The notes beneath the pieces are model-generated. The model was not told the origin of the DNA. It did not search any database and saw only the letters and a list, made by a program, of their open reading frames with translations. A program made the position numbers and the translations under genes. From Patescibacteria group bacterium (lineage in GTDB: Bacteria > Patescibacteriota > Patescibacteriia > 2-12-FULL-60-25), in the NCBI GenBank assembly GCA_018061755.1, contig JAGOTP010000002.1, forward strand, positions 1-35,308: a stretch of DNA of 35,308 bases, in the 5' to 3' direction. How positions within the stretch are numbered: the stretch's first letter is position 1; each line of letters starts with the position of its first letter. Positions 7,559 through 15,449 of this stretch are shown piece after piece.

Positions 7559-8224
7559 TTAAAGAACAAATGGATTAAAATTGGTCGTGTGGTCAAAATA
7601 GTCTTCTTGCTCGACCTGTTTTAAACGCTTGATCACGTAGTACGTGACAGGAGTGCAGATAGTTTCAATTATTACCTTGAGGCACCAGCTGGACAAGATG
7701 GATGAGAGAAGTAAAGAGCTGGGCAGGACTCCCGCTAACGCTATTAAATAAAACAAGATGGTGTTTATCCCCTCTCCCGCAATCGTTGAACCGATCGTAC
7801 GCATCCAGAGATGTTTGCCGTGCGTCAAAATTTTCATCTTGGCCATGATATAGTCGTTTACCATTCCGCCCATCCAGACCGCTAGCCATCCACCGACAAG
7901 GACTCGTGGAACTGAACTAAGAACTCGTTCATAGGCAGCTCCGTCGGGAAAACCTATCGCTGCGGGAGCGTAGGCCGCGAGCTGATAGAGCAGCCCCGCT
8001 AACACTGAGACCAGGAGCACAGTCCAGACGATGCGCCGCGATTGAGCAAAACCGTAAACCTCGGTCACAATATCGGAAAACAGATACGTGAAGGGAAAAT
8101 ACAGAATAGTTACAGAAAAGGTGAACATCCCGAATTGTACGATCTTCCCGGCTGTCACGTCAGACACCAGTTGAAACATGATATACAAAGCCGTGATCAA
8201 TCCGAGATATTTATAGTTTTTCAT
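7559..8224 (-). CDS. Queuosine precursor transporter family (YhhQ/VUT) membrane protein
   Basis: This 221-aa protein has about six membrane helices. Recognisable family sequence includes FQLVSDVTAGKIVQ at the N-terminus, LFSDIVTEVYGFAQSRRIVW in the first third, MVNDYIMAKMK, and RTIGSTIAGEGINTILFY. The family (PF02592) imports 7-cyano-7-deazaguanine or 7-aminomethyl-7-deazaguanine for tRNA queuosine salvage in characterised members. That use here is an inference; no tgt or queuosine gene is in the window. The gene is divergent from the TrmB-like regulator; its ATG at 8224 has no clear Shine-Dalgarno, and TATACA about 12 bases upstream may serve as -10. Confidence 0.85.
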   Translation of the reverse strand: MKNYKYLGLITALYIMFQLVSDVTAGKIVQFGMFTFSVTILYFPFTYLFSDIVTEVYGFAQSRRIVWTVLLVSVLAGLLYQLAAYAPAAIGFPDGAAYERVLSSVPRVLVGGWLAVWMGGMVNDYIMAKMKILTHGKHLWMRTIGSTIAGEGINTILFYLIALAGVLPSSLLLSSILSSWCLKVIIETICTPVTYYVIKRLKQVEQEDYFDHTTNFNPFVL

Positions 8225-8238
8225 GGTCTCATGTATAG

Positions 8239-8267
8239 TTGACTTTGTTTCATTTTAAAAACATAGA
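8239..8267 (+). promoter_or_regulatory. Promoter of the TrmB-like regulator gene
   Basis: TTGACT (8239-8244, 5 of 6 to consensus) and CATAGA (8262-8267, 3 of 6) are 17 bases apart. The -35 coincides with the TTG that would otherwise be the first possible start codon, which argues for the downstream ATG at 8299. Confidence 0.45.
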
Positions 8268-8298
8268 TCTGAACGTATTTGCTCTATTTAGAGATAAA

Positions 8299-9066
8299 AT
8301 GTATATTTTTGTTGTGAAAAACAACAATATTGACCTCTCACTCATCAGCGCGCTCTCACAGGTTGGGCTCGATCAGAAGCAGGCCGCTACCTACGTAGCT
8401 CTTTTGGAACTTGGACAAGCACCGGCCAGTCGTATCGCTGAAAAAACGTGCATCAATCGTTCCGTTACGTACCAGATTCTCAATGAACTGATCGCTATGG
8501 GCCATGTAAAGGAACATGAAAAAACTAGCGTGCGACGCTTCATCGCTCTAGATCCGCAACATCTATTTGAATCAGCCAGAGCAAACTTTGAGAATTTCCG
8601 CTTCCTACTCCCTCTATTACGCAATCTTCATTCTTCGCATGAGGCAGGTGCAGCCATACAGATCCTGGAAGGAAAGACTGCCATTTCAACCTTCTTTCAA
8701 ACACTGGATACACAAGAAGCGCGCTGTTTCATTTCATCATTTTCTGATATGGAACGCGTCTTTCCTGAGGAGTTATACCGCTGGAACCGACGTTCGGCAC
8801 GCATCAAGAAACCCGCCCCTACCAAACGCCTATTGGCTGATGATGAGGCGGGACGGGCGTATGCTCAGTCATGCGCATCTCTACCATCCCAGGAATTTCG
8901 CTTCCTTCCTTCTCGATCTCATTTCAACATGGACGTTTGTCTCACAAAAAATACACTCGCCTTTATATCATTTCAGCCGTTAAGTGCAGTCGTTATAAAA
9001 TTACCGGCCATGATCGCATCTGCCAAAACACTCTTTAACCTGCTCTGGCAACAGGCTAAGTGCTAG
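8299..9066 (+). CDS. TrmB-like winged-helix transcriptional regulator
   Basis: This 255-aa protein (from ATG 8299) has an N-terminal winged helix-turn-helix at about residues 14-85: ALSQVGLDQKQAATYVALLE, then APASRIAEKTCINRSVTYQI as the HTH proper, then a wing that includes TSVRRFIALDP. This pattern is that of the TrmB family, which controls sugar uptake or central metabolism in other organisms. The C-terminal part (about 110-255) resembles the effector domain of such regulators but has no assignable ligand. A TTG-started frame from 8239 would overlap the predicted promoter, hence the later start, with TAGAG a few bases upstream. A 7-bp perfect inverted repeat lies over codons 4-10. The divergent queuosine-type transporter and the downstream LysE-type gene are candidate targets. 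The wHTH call is secure, the family assignment fairly so. Confidence 0.82.
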   Translation: MYIFVVKNNNIDLSLISALSQVGLDQKQAATYVALLELGQAPASRIAEKTCINRSVTYQILNELIAMGHVKEHEKTSVRRFIALDPQHLFESARANFENFRFLLPLLRNLHSSHEAGAAIQILEGKTAISTFFQTLDTQEARCFISSFSDMERVFPEELYRWNRRSARIKKPAPTKRLLADDEAGRAYAQSCASLPSQEFRFLPSRSHFNMDVCLTKNTLAFISFQPLSAVVIKLPAMIASAKTLFNLLWQQAKC

Positions 9067-9117
9067 ACCGTTATCGATGTGAACTTCTGATATTCCTTCC
9101 CACCCCACGTATCAGCT

Positions 9118-9759
9118 ATGATAGATCACATGTATCTGCCTATCTTCCTCAAGGGGCTAGTCATTGGATTTATCGTGGCGGCTCCGGTCGGACCGATTGG
9201 CGCGCTGTGTATTCGTCGAACGTTGCAACGGGGCAAGAAATCAGGACTGATGACAGGCCTAGGCGCGGCCTTGGCTGACAGTTTGTACGGCTGTATCGCC
9301 GCATTCGGTGTCACAACCGTTTCCTTTTTTCTCACAGAACATCGTTTTTGGTTCCGTTTAATCGGAAGTCTGTTTCTCGTCTATCTCGGCATCCGCACCT
9401 TCCGCAGCACTATTTCACTCCAAAAACTTCCTTCTCGGCTCGAAGATTTAGTCGGAGATGTCGCTTCAAGCTTTGTCTTGATGCTGGCCAATCCGATCGC
9501 CATTCTTGTCTTTGGTGCGATTTTTACAGAATTTGGTTTAGATAATCTTCGCCTGAACGAGCAGAGCGGCGTCTTGATGGTTATAGGCATCTTCCTGGGA
9601 TCAATGGTTTGGTGGCTGACACTTTGCACGATCGTAGAACGTCTTCAAGCCCATATCACTCCACGCACTCTGCGCATCGTGAACATAATCGCTGGCTCAG
9701 TTATTATCGCCTTCGCTGCCGGTGGTTTTTTCCGTGTGATTCAGATGCTCGCGCATTAA
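9118..9759 (+). CDS. LysE/RhtB-type amino-acid exporter
   Basis: This 213-aa protein has about six membrane helices. The N-terminal stretch FLKGLVIGFIVAAPVGPIGA followed by LCIRRTLQRGKKSGLMTGLGAALAD matches the conserved start of the LysE/RhtB superfamily (APVGP and GxGAAxAD). Further hydrophobic segments lie at about 72-95, 115-140, 150-172 and 185-208. Members export amino acids or small metabolites by proton exchange; the substrate cannot be predicted. It begins 51 bases after the regulator on the same strand, so control by that regulator is possible. ATG 9118 is used; ATG 9130 is an alternative. Neither has a Shine-Dalgarno sequence. Confidence 0.9.
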   Translation: MIDHMYLPIFLKGLVIGFIVAAPVGPIGALCIRRTLQRGKKSGLMTGLGAALADSLYGCIAAFGVTTVSFFLTEHRFWFRLIGSLFLVYLGIRTFRSTISLQKLPSRLEDLVGDVASSFVLMLANPIAILVFGAIFTEFGLDNLRLNEQSGVLMVIGIFLGSMVWWLTLCTIVERLQAHITPRTLRIVNIIAGSVIIAFAAGGFFRVIQMLAH

Positions 9760-9786
9760 AGGCATTCGCTCTATACTTGCTTCAGT

Positions 9787-10590
9787 ATGTACAAACTTTC
9801 TTCGTTCCTGATTGCAGTCACATTCGTACTTACCCCTTTTAGCCAAATCTTCGCCGCAAGTGATGCCTCACAGTTTCAGACCAGTTTCAATTTCACACAC
9901 CTAGGGAAGGATGGAACATTCGCCGTTTACTGCTCAGGTACGTTGGTACCAACAGACACTGGCGGAGAAAGTGACCAGATCACGCCCGTCTGTGACGGTC
10001 AATCATCGCTTGAAGTCAGCTGGAACAACGAAACTACACACTACACGCTCGACACACGCTTACCGAGCGGAACGAACGTCGTTAGCTACTCACGGCCACA
10101 AGACGCTGGAGTGATCTGGTACTCACCACGCGTAATCAATGGAACACAAAAGAAATTCCTGGTTATCCAGAACAACACTTGGGAAAATCTCTATGGCGGA
10201 GTCGGTGGCGCTCCGTCGGCTACGACTTTGATCTACGATTTTACAGCGCAGAAATTCTCACAGCTTGTGAATCCCTCCGGTCGGAAGCTCATCTGGAACA
10301 AGGCGGGAACACGTGCGCTCTTTGTCGACCTGAGCTGTGGTGGAGCTGGTTGTGACGCCACCTCTGCTATCAAAGGCTTAACATTGACCTCCAAACAAGC
10401 AACAACGCTCACAAAGATGAAAGCCGCCTTCGAAGGCGACTGGTCACAAGCCCTTACAAGTCCAACCTTCGATCTATCAGAAAAATTTCTACCAACCTGG
10501 AAACGATTACGTTGGGTCACCGACCAGGTCTTCGAAGCAACTTACGTCACTGCTGACGGAAAGATAAAAACCGTACGAGGAACATTTTAA
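9787..10590 (+). CDS. Secreted protein of unknown function
   Basis: I do not recognise the family of this 267-aa protein. Residues 1-23 form a clear signal peptide (MYKLSSFLIAVTFVLTPFSQ onward, cut after IFA-A). The mature part is beta-rich, with alternating hydrophobic and Thr/Ser residues and three or four Asn-Gly/Asp-Gly turns. Four cysteines (in VYCSG, PVCDG and LSCGGAGC) could form two disulfides. The pattern TTLIYDFTAQKFSQL, then RKLIWNKAGTRALFVDLSC, recalls beta-propeller blades, but no full propeller is evident. A TATACT box about 10 bases before the ATG could be a -10 giving a near-leaderless mRNA. The gene ends at a strong bidirectional terminator. Confidence 0.72.
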   Translation: MYKLSSFLIAVTFVLTPFSQIFAASDASQFQTSFNFTHLGKDGTFAVYCSGTLVPTDTGGESDQITPVCDGQSSLEVSWNNETTHYTLDTRLPSGTNVVSYSRPQDAGVIWYSPRVINGTQKKFLVIQNNTWENLYGGVGGAPSATTLIYDFTAQKFSQLVNPSGRKLIWNKAGTRALFVDLSCGGAGCDATSAIKGLTLTSKQATTLTKMKAAFEGDWSQALTSPTFDLSEKFLPTWKRLRWVTDQVFEATYVTADGKIKTVRGTF

Positions 10591-10593
10591 TGG

Positions 10594-10629
10594 AAATCAA
10601 AAACAGACCTGACGGTCTGTTTTTGATTT
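10594..10629. terminator. Bidirectional terminator, 16-bp perfect inverted repeat
   Basis: Arms 10594-10609 and 10614-10629 are perfectly complementary around a TGAC loop. The stem has a CAGACC/GGTCTG core flanked by A5/T5, so it yields a U-tract on either strand. It lies between the convergent stops at 10590 (plus) and 10640 (minus), and so ends both the secreted-protein unit and the long minus-strand train. Confidence 0.9.
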
Positions 10630-10639
10630 ATCCCTTCTT

Positions 10640-12070
10640 CTAGAGTTTACGCACCTCCACCAAATTTACATTCCCCGATTCTCCCAACGGTTCTCCAGCC
10701 ACCAGAATGATTTCATCACCTGGTTTTACCAAACCATCCTTCAGAACCGCCGCGCATGACTTTTCAATTAAATCCCCCATCTTGCGACAAGCAGGAATAT
10801 GCACGGGAATAACACCTCGTGACAAAGCCAATTGTCGAACGACACGATCGCTTGGAGAGGCAGCGTAGATTGGTACGTTTGGCCGTTCACGTGATACCAA
10901 ACGGGCGGCTTGGCCAGAGAGAGTCGCTACTAAAATCGCTTTGGCGTTTCTCGCACGAGAGAGCAGAACAGAAATATTCGTCATTGCTTCCTGAGTTGAA
11001 GCCGTCACATGGAGATGGGCCTCGCCCGAATCAAGCAACGCTTGCTCAACCTCGCAGATCGTTGACGACATGGTTGTCACCGCCTCGACCGGAAAGGCGC
11101 CGGTCGCTGTTTCACCAGATAACATCGTCGCATCCGTCTCATCAATCACGGCATTGGCTACATCGGACACTTCCGCGCGTGTTGCCCGTGGATTACGGAT
11201 CATCGAATCCAACATCTGGGTTGCCACGATCACCGGCTTTGCCGCCTCCAAACAGGCTTGAATCAAGCGTTTTTGAACCAAAGGAACTTTTGACGCGGCA
11301 ATTTCGATTCCCAAATCTCCGCGTGCGACCATGATGGCATCTGTTTCGGCTACGATTTCCTCCATCGCTTCCACCGCTTCTGGCTTTTCAACTTTAGCGA
11401 TGATCTTGAGTGGCGCATCCGGCGTCACACCTGTCTCGCGCTCAAAACGTTGGATCAAACGACGCAATTCACGCAAATCTTCGGCCGAACGAACAAAGGA
11501 CAAGGCCACCCAATCAACTCCTTGCTCCACTCCAAAACGCAGATCATCACGATCCTTATCGCTGATGGCCGAAATACTGGTCTTCGTTTCAGGCAAATTC
11601 AAACCCTTGTGTGACGTAAGCGGCCCACCTTGTGTGACTTTGCATAAAACATCCTGTCCACGGACTTTTAGCACCTCCACAGACAATAACCCGTCATCCA
11701 ACAAGATCTGCTGACCTGGTCGTACATCTTTGTGCAACAAAGGATAGGTGACAGGAATTTTTTCTGGCAACTTGGCTTTACCGGTTGTAAAAATGATATC
11801 CTTACCCGTTTTGAGCATAACACCTTCCTTAGGCAAGTCACCGACGCGAATCTTTGGACCTTGAAGATCTTGTAAAATCGCGAGTGGCTGACCAGTAGCT
11901 TTGGAAGCCTTACGGATCAAACGGATCAACTCAGCATGATCATCGTGGGTGCCGTGGGAAAAATTCAGACGGCAGACGTTCATGCCCGCTTCCACCAATT
12001 CAACCAATCGCTCAAAAGTATGACTCGAAGGACCAATCGTACAGACAATCTTGGTGTGTTTGTGGATCAT
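10640..12070 (-). CDS. pyk: Pyruvate kinase
   Basis: This 476-aa enzyme converts phosphoenolpyruvate and ADP to pyruvate and ATP, the last step of glycolysis. The catalytic barrel starts at residue 1 (HTKIVCTIGPSSHTFERLVE) and includes CRLNFSHG (33-40, nucleotide-site residues R34, N36 and S38), IIAKVEKPE with the catalytic lysine K226, ARGDLGIEI (249-257, metal and substrate ligands) and TQMLDSM (284-290). The B domain lies at about 70-170; the C-terminal domain runs from about 345. Length is normal for short bacterial forms without the extra C-terminal PEP-utiliser domain. It is the last gene of the minus-strand train, 18 bases after the HtrA gene, and ends at the bidirectional terminator. 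The start ATG 12070 has no good Shine-Dalgarno. Confidence 0.97.
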   Translation of the reverse strand: MIHKHTKIVCTIGPSSHTFERLVELVEAGMNVCRLNFSHGTHDDHAELIRLIRKASKATGQPLAILQDLQGPKIRVGDLPKEGVMLKTGKDIIFTTGKAKLPEKIPVTYPLLHKDVRPGQQILLDDGLLSVEVLKVRGQDVLCKVTQGGPLTSHKGLNLPETKTSISAISDKDRDDLRFGVEQGVDWVALSFVRSAEDLRELRRLIQRFERETGVTPDAPLKIIAKVEKPEAVEAMEEIVAETDAIMVARGDLGIEIAASKVPLVQKRLIQACLEAAKPVIVATQMLDSMIRNPRATRAEVSDVANAVIDETDATMLSGETATGAFPVEAVTTMSSTICEVEQALLDSGEAHLHVTASTQEAMTNISVLLSRARNAKAILVATLSGQAARLVSRERPNVPIYAASPSDRVVRQLALSRGVIPVHIPACRKMGDLIEKSCAAVLKDGLVKPGDEIILVAGEPLGESGNVNLVEVRKL

Positions 12071-12088
12071 AGAATATAAATGGAAGAT

Positions 12089-13321
12089 TTACTGACGCTC
12101 TTCTAATTTCAACCGCAACTTCTGCTCTTTACCATTTCGTAGAAGAGTAAGTTCGACTTCATCGCCTGGAGCAAAACGTGTCACTTGTGCGGACAAAGAA
12201 TGCATTTCATCGAGCTTTTGGCCGTTGATGGCCAAAATGACATCTCGCTCCTTAAGACCCGCTTTTTCAGCGGGAGAACCAGGAATGATCGCGGGTTCAT
12301 TTGCGGTTCGACCACGCTCGATAAAGACCCCATAGCTCTGGGCCAGACCTTTCTCTTTTGCCAAGTCTTTATCGACCCGCACATAGCGCACCCCGATCCA
12401 AGGCCGCACGATCTTTCCGGTTCGCTTTACGCTTTCAACCGCCTGCTTAGCAACATTGATCGGTAAGGCGAACCCGAGCGACTGAGCGTCCTCGGAAATG
12501 GCCGTATTCATCCCAATGACATTGCCTTCGAGATCGAGCAACGGCCCACCAGAATTTCCTGGATTAATCGCCGCGTCCGTCTGGAGCGCACCTTCGATGA
12601 TTTCGGTTCGCAATCCGCTACCGGCCACCAAACGACGATTTACGCCAGAAATAATGCCTTTTGTCACCGTATTCTGAAATTCGGCCAAAGCATTTCCAAT
12701 CGCGATCACCGTTTGTCCGATCTGGATCTGATCACTGTCGCCTAATGTGACAAATGGAAAATCTCGTCCTTCAATTTTTAGAACCGCCAAATCAAGCGAC
12801 GGATCGAGCGCCAAAACACGGCCTGCGAATTCACGACCATCCTGAAGCAGCACGCTGTATTCCGCCTTCTTATCATCCACCACATGACGATTGGTGATGA
12901 TGTAACCATCATCCGTCACGAGAAACCCCGAACCACCTCCAACACGTAAACGCTGAGGAGGTGTATCGCTCGTGGTAGTTGGAACTCGCGTCGAAGTGGC
13001 ACGAGGCAGACTAAAGAATCGGTCGTTGAACAGATCGCTAAAAAAATCATCAGGCGTGCGTTCCGTCAGCTCCTTTGTAATCACAATGGAGACAACTGCC
13101 GGTGAAGCACGACGAACCACATCGATTGTTTGCAATTCATCCTGACGCAAGAGTGACAGCGTCGTGGTCGAATTTCCCAATAAACGATCCAAAGCAGACG
13201 GAGCTGGATCTATGATCGCGTAGGGACGCTGTGCGCCATAACGGAGTACGGCTGCGCCTCCTAAAGCACCGGCCGCAATCGAAGCCAAAAGATAGGCTGC
13301 GAGCCAACGAGGTACAGGCAT
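12089..13321 (-). CDS. HtrA/DegP-like serine protease (S1C) with one PDZ domain
   Basis: This 410-aa envelope protease has a single N-terminal membrane anchor (residues 5-28). The chymotrypsin-like domain covers about 62-300 with the full catalytic triad: H146 in TNRHVV, D177 in SLDLAVLK, S257 in GNSGGPL. Residues 85-125 are a Ser/Thr/Pro-rich loop (the LA-loop region). One PDZ domain follows (about 310-405: RPWIGVRYVR, then PGSPAEKAGLKERDVILAIN). In characterised relatives it degrades or refolds misfolded extracytoplasmic proteins. In this window it would face the very large cysteine-rich surface proteins encoded upstream in the same train, which is a plausible but unproven client set. It begins 15 bases after nrdR and is followed by pyk after 18 bases. 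Confidence 0.94.
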   Translation of the reverse strand: MPVPRWLAAYLLASIAAGALGGAAVLRYGAQRPYAIIDPAPSALDRLLGNSTTTLSLLRQDELQTIDVVRRASPAVVSIVITKELTERTPDDFFSDLFNDRFFSLPRATSTRVPTTTSDTPPQRLRVGGGSGFLVTDDGYIITNRHVVDDKKAEYSVLLQDGREFAGRVLALDPSLDLAVLKIEGRDFPFVTLGDSDQIQIGQTVIAIGNALAEFQNTVTKGIISGVNRRLVAGSGLRTEIIEGALQTDAAINPGNSGGPLLDLEGNVIGMNTAISEDAQSLGFALPINVAKQAVESVKRTGKIVRPWIGVRYVRVDKDLAKEKGLAQSYGVFIERGRTANEPAIIPGSPAEKAGLKERDVILAINGQKLDEMHSLSAQVTRFAPGDEVELTLLRNGKEQKLRLKLEERQ

Positions 13322-13336
13322 AATGGCTTTAGTGTA

Positions 13337-13834
13337 TCACGATTTGGTCTTGTTCTTCTTTTCGGTTTTGAGACGCTCACTTTCGGAACGAATCAGATCT
13401 GACAATTCATCACGAAAGGTTTTTACATCTTCGAACGAACGATAGACCGAGGCAAAACGAATATACGCAACCTTATCAAACGTCTTTAAACGATCCATGA
13501 CGATCTCTCCGATGTCAGCACTCGTGATTTCACTCGATTTACGACGCTGGATATCACGCTCAATCGATTGGATGAGTGTGCGAAATTCGGCATCGATATG
13601 CTGACGCTTTTCCAGCGCTCGTCGTAGACCACGCTCCATCTTTTCACGTGAATAGCCCTCACGATGCCCGTCACGTTTCACAACCGTAATATCCAAAAGC
13701 TCAATTTCCTCCAACGTCGAAAAACGATACTCGCAGGTATCGCAGGATCGACGGCGACGAATCGAGGTTCCGTCAGGCGACAAACGAGAATCGACCACTT
13801 TCGTATCGATGTGGCCACAGACCGGACAGTGCAT
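13337..13834 (-). CDS. nrdR: Transcriptional repressor NrdR
   Basis: This 165-aa protein represses ribonucleotide reductase genes in response to ATP/dATP. It has a zinc ribbon at the N-terminus (C3 and C6 in MHCPVC, C31 and C34 in RRRRSCDTCEYRF) and an ATP-cone domain at about 50-140 (VVKRDGHREGYSREKMERGL, later KVAYIRFASVYRSF). The last 20 residues are a Lys/Glu-rich tail (RLKTEKKNKTKS). No nrd gene is present in this window, so its targets lie elsewhere; NrdR boxes were not found near the promoters here. It starts 35 bases after ftsZ and precedes the HtrA gene by 15 bases, so co-transcription is likely. Confidence 0.96.
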   Translation of the reverse strand: MHCPVCGHIDTKVVDSRLSPDGTSIRRRRSCDTCEYRFSTLEEIELLDITVVKRDGHREGYSREKMERGLRRALEKRQHIDAEFRTLIQSIERDIQRRKSSEITSADIGEIVMDRLKTFDKVAYIRFASVYRSFEDVKTFRDELSDLIRSESERLKTEKKNKTKS

Positions 13835-13869
13835 ACAACAAAGAACGCGAATGAAAAAGCACCGATCGG

Positions 13870-15336
13870 CTACATCAACTTCTTGCGAATAAAGGCTGGG
13901 ATATCCAAATCTTCTTCGTCAGGCGGAGCCGTTGGTGACTGAGCTGGAGCCGTTGGCTTCAACGTCTGGGAAGGAACCGGGCGTTGATTTTGAGCGGTAT
14001 ATGCTGGAGGTGACACGTGCGGCTGACGAGCGGCTGGGGCAGGAGCGACCGGTTTACGATAAGCCTCTGGAGCTGGCTCTTCTTGATAGTCAGGCTGAGC
14101 AACCGGCTGCGGTTGGACGACGGGCTGAGGAGCGGGATTTTGCTGATAATTCACGCCAGGGTACGTCGATTGATAGCCAGAGTTTTGTTGCGGCTGAGAA
14201 GCAGACTGCTGATAGCTTGGCTGAGCAGGCTGAACCGGAGTTGGCACAGTACCCGTTGAACGAGGTGTATTCTGAAAAGCGTATTTTTCCAGTGGTTCAG
14301 GCGGAGGCGTATTCGCAATCGTGCCGGTACGAGGCTGGATCGTGCCTGAATTCAAAATTGTCTTTGGTTTAGGAGCTCCCGGACGCGTGTCAAAACCCGT
14401 CGCAACAACCGTCACCTTGATCTCATCCTTCATGCTCTCATCGATGATGGCACCGAAGATGACCTTCGCTTGAGGATCAGCCGACTGCGTGATGACCTTA
14501 GCCGCTTCAGACACTTCGTACATTCCCAAGTTGGAACCACCTGTAATCGTGAAAAGGATACCTTTGGCACCGTCGATCGAGACCTCAAGCAAAGGCGAAG
14601 CAACAGCTGCCTTAGCTGCATCAGCCGCACGGTTATCACCATGTCCGCGACCAATACCCATCAGAGCCGAACCACGATTCAACATGACCGACCGGACATC
14701 GGCGAAGTCGACGTTGATCAATCCAGGGACAGTGATCAATTCTGAAATACCTTGAACACCTTGGCGCAAAACATCATCCACGATCTCAAAAGCCTCAACC
14801 AAGGACGTTTTGCGATCAATGATCTGCAAAATACGATCGTTTGGGATAGCAACGATCGTGTCGACTTGATTGGCTAATTTTTCGTAGGCGGCATCAGCAA
14901 TCATGCGACGCTGTGCACCTTCAAATCCAAAAGGACGTGTGACGACCGCGACCGTGAGGACTCCCAATTCTTTGGCGATGCTCGCGATAAAAGGCGAAGC
15001 ACCGGATCCCGTTCCACCACCCAGCCCACAAGTAATGAAAACCATGTCGGCTCCCTTCAACATTTCACGAATTTCGTTGGCGCTCTCCTCAGCAGCATGC
15101 AAACCGACCTCAGGATCAGCACCGGCACCCAAGCCACGCGTCATAGTCTTACCAATGTGCAACTTGTTCGCAGCCTGTGAGTACTGCAAGGCCTGTATAT
15201 CCGTATTCATCGCGATGAACTCAACTCCTCGAATTTTCGAAGCAATCATGCGATTGACCGAGGATCCACCGGATCCCCCAACGCCAATCACCTTGATACT
15301 TGCCAGCGCTTCAATTTCGGGTTTGATCTCGGCCAT
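13870..15336 (-). CDS. ftsZ: Cell division protein FtsZ
   Basis: This 488-aa tubulin-like GTPase forms the Z ring. The GTP-binding core includes [18 protein letters not shown] (14-31) and the signature GGGTGSG (106-112). The T7 synergy loop [11 protein letters not shown] carries N208, D210 and D213. The globular core ends near residue 320. A long Pro/Gln-rich linker (about 325-470, with many QP, PQ and PAP repeats) leads to the conserved C-terminal peptide [12 protein letters not shown], which docks FtsA and other partners. The linker is long compared with the roughly 50-100 residues common elsewhere. The ATG at 15336 is preferred over a TTG two codons upstream. ftsA lies 113 bases upstream with a probable promoter in the gap, so ftsZ can be expressed apart from the train above it. 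Confidence 0.98.
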   Translation of the reverse strand: MAEIKPEIEALASIKVIGVGGSGGSSVNRMIASKIRGVEFIAMNTDIQALQYSQAANKLHIGKTMTRGLGAGADPEVGLHAAEESANEIREMLKGADMVFITCGLGGGTGSGASPFIASIAKELGVLTVAVVTRPFGFEGAQRRMIADAAYEKLANQVDTIVAIPNDRILQIIDRKTSLVEAFEIVDDVLRQGVQGISELITVPGLINVDFADVRSVMLNRGSALMGIGRGHGDNRAADAAKAAVASPLLEVSIDGAKGILFTITGGSNLGMYEVSEAAKVITQSADPQAKVIFGAIIDESMKDEIKVTVVATGFDTRPGAPKPKTILNSGTIQPRTGTIANTPPPEPLEKYAFQNTPRSTGTVPTPVQPAQPSYQQSASQPQQNSGYQSTYPGVNYQQNPAPQPVVQPQPVAQPDYQEEPAPEAYRKPVAPAPAARQPHVSPPAYTAQNQRPVPSQTLKPTAPAQSPTAPPDEEDLDIPAFIRKKLM

Positions 15337-15400
15337 ACGCAATGTCTACAAGGAGTGTTCAAAAATGGCTCAATAAAGAGAAGTTTCAAGTGTCTCTGCC

Positions 15401-15429
15401 ACCATACTCATCCAACCAGTTAGGGTCAA
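15401..15429 (-). promoter_or_regulatory. Internal promoter for ftsZ
   Basis: TTGACC (15424-15429) and TATGGT (15401-15406) are 17 bases apart on the minus strand, in the ftsA-ftsZ gap. The leader to the ftsZ ATG would be about 60 bases. The gap shows no terminator. Confidence 0.55.
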
Positions 15430-15449
15430 GAGATAAACGGAAGATAAAA

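Noticed and set aside
8239-8298. TTG start at 8239 for the TrmB-like gene
   Set aside because: That codon is the -35 box of a plausible promoter, and the added 20 residues look unlike the family.
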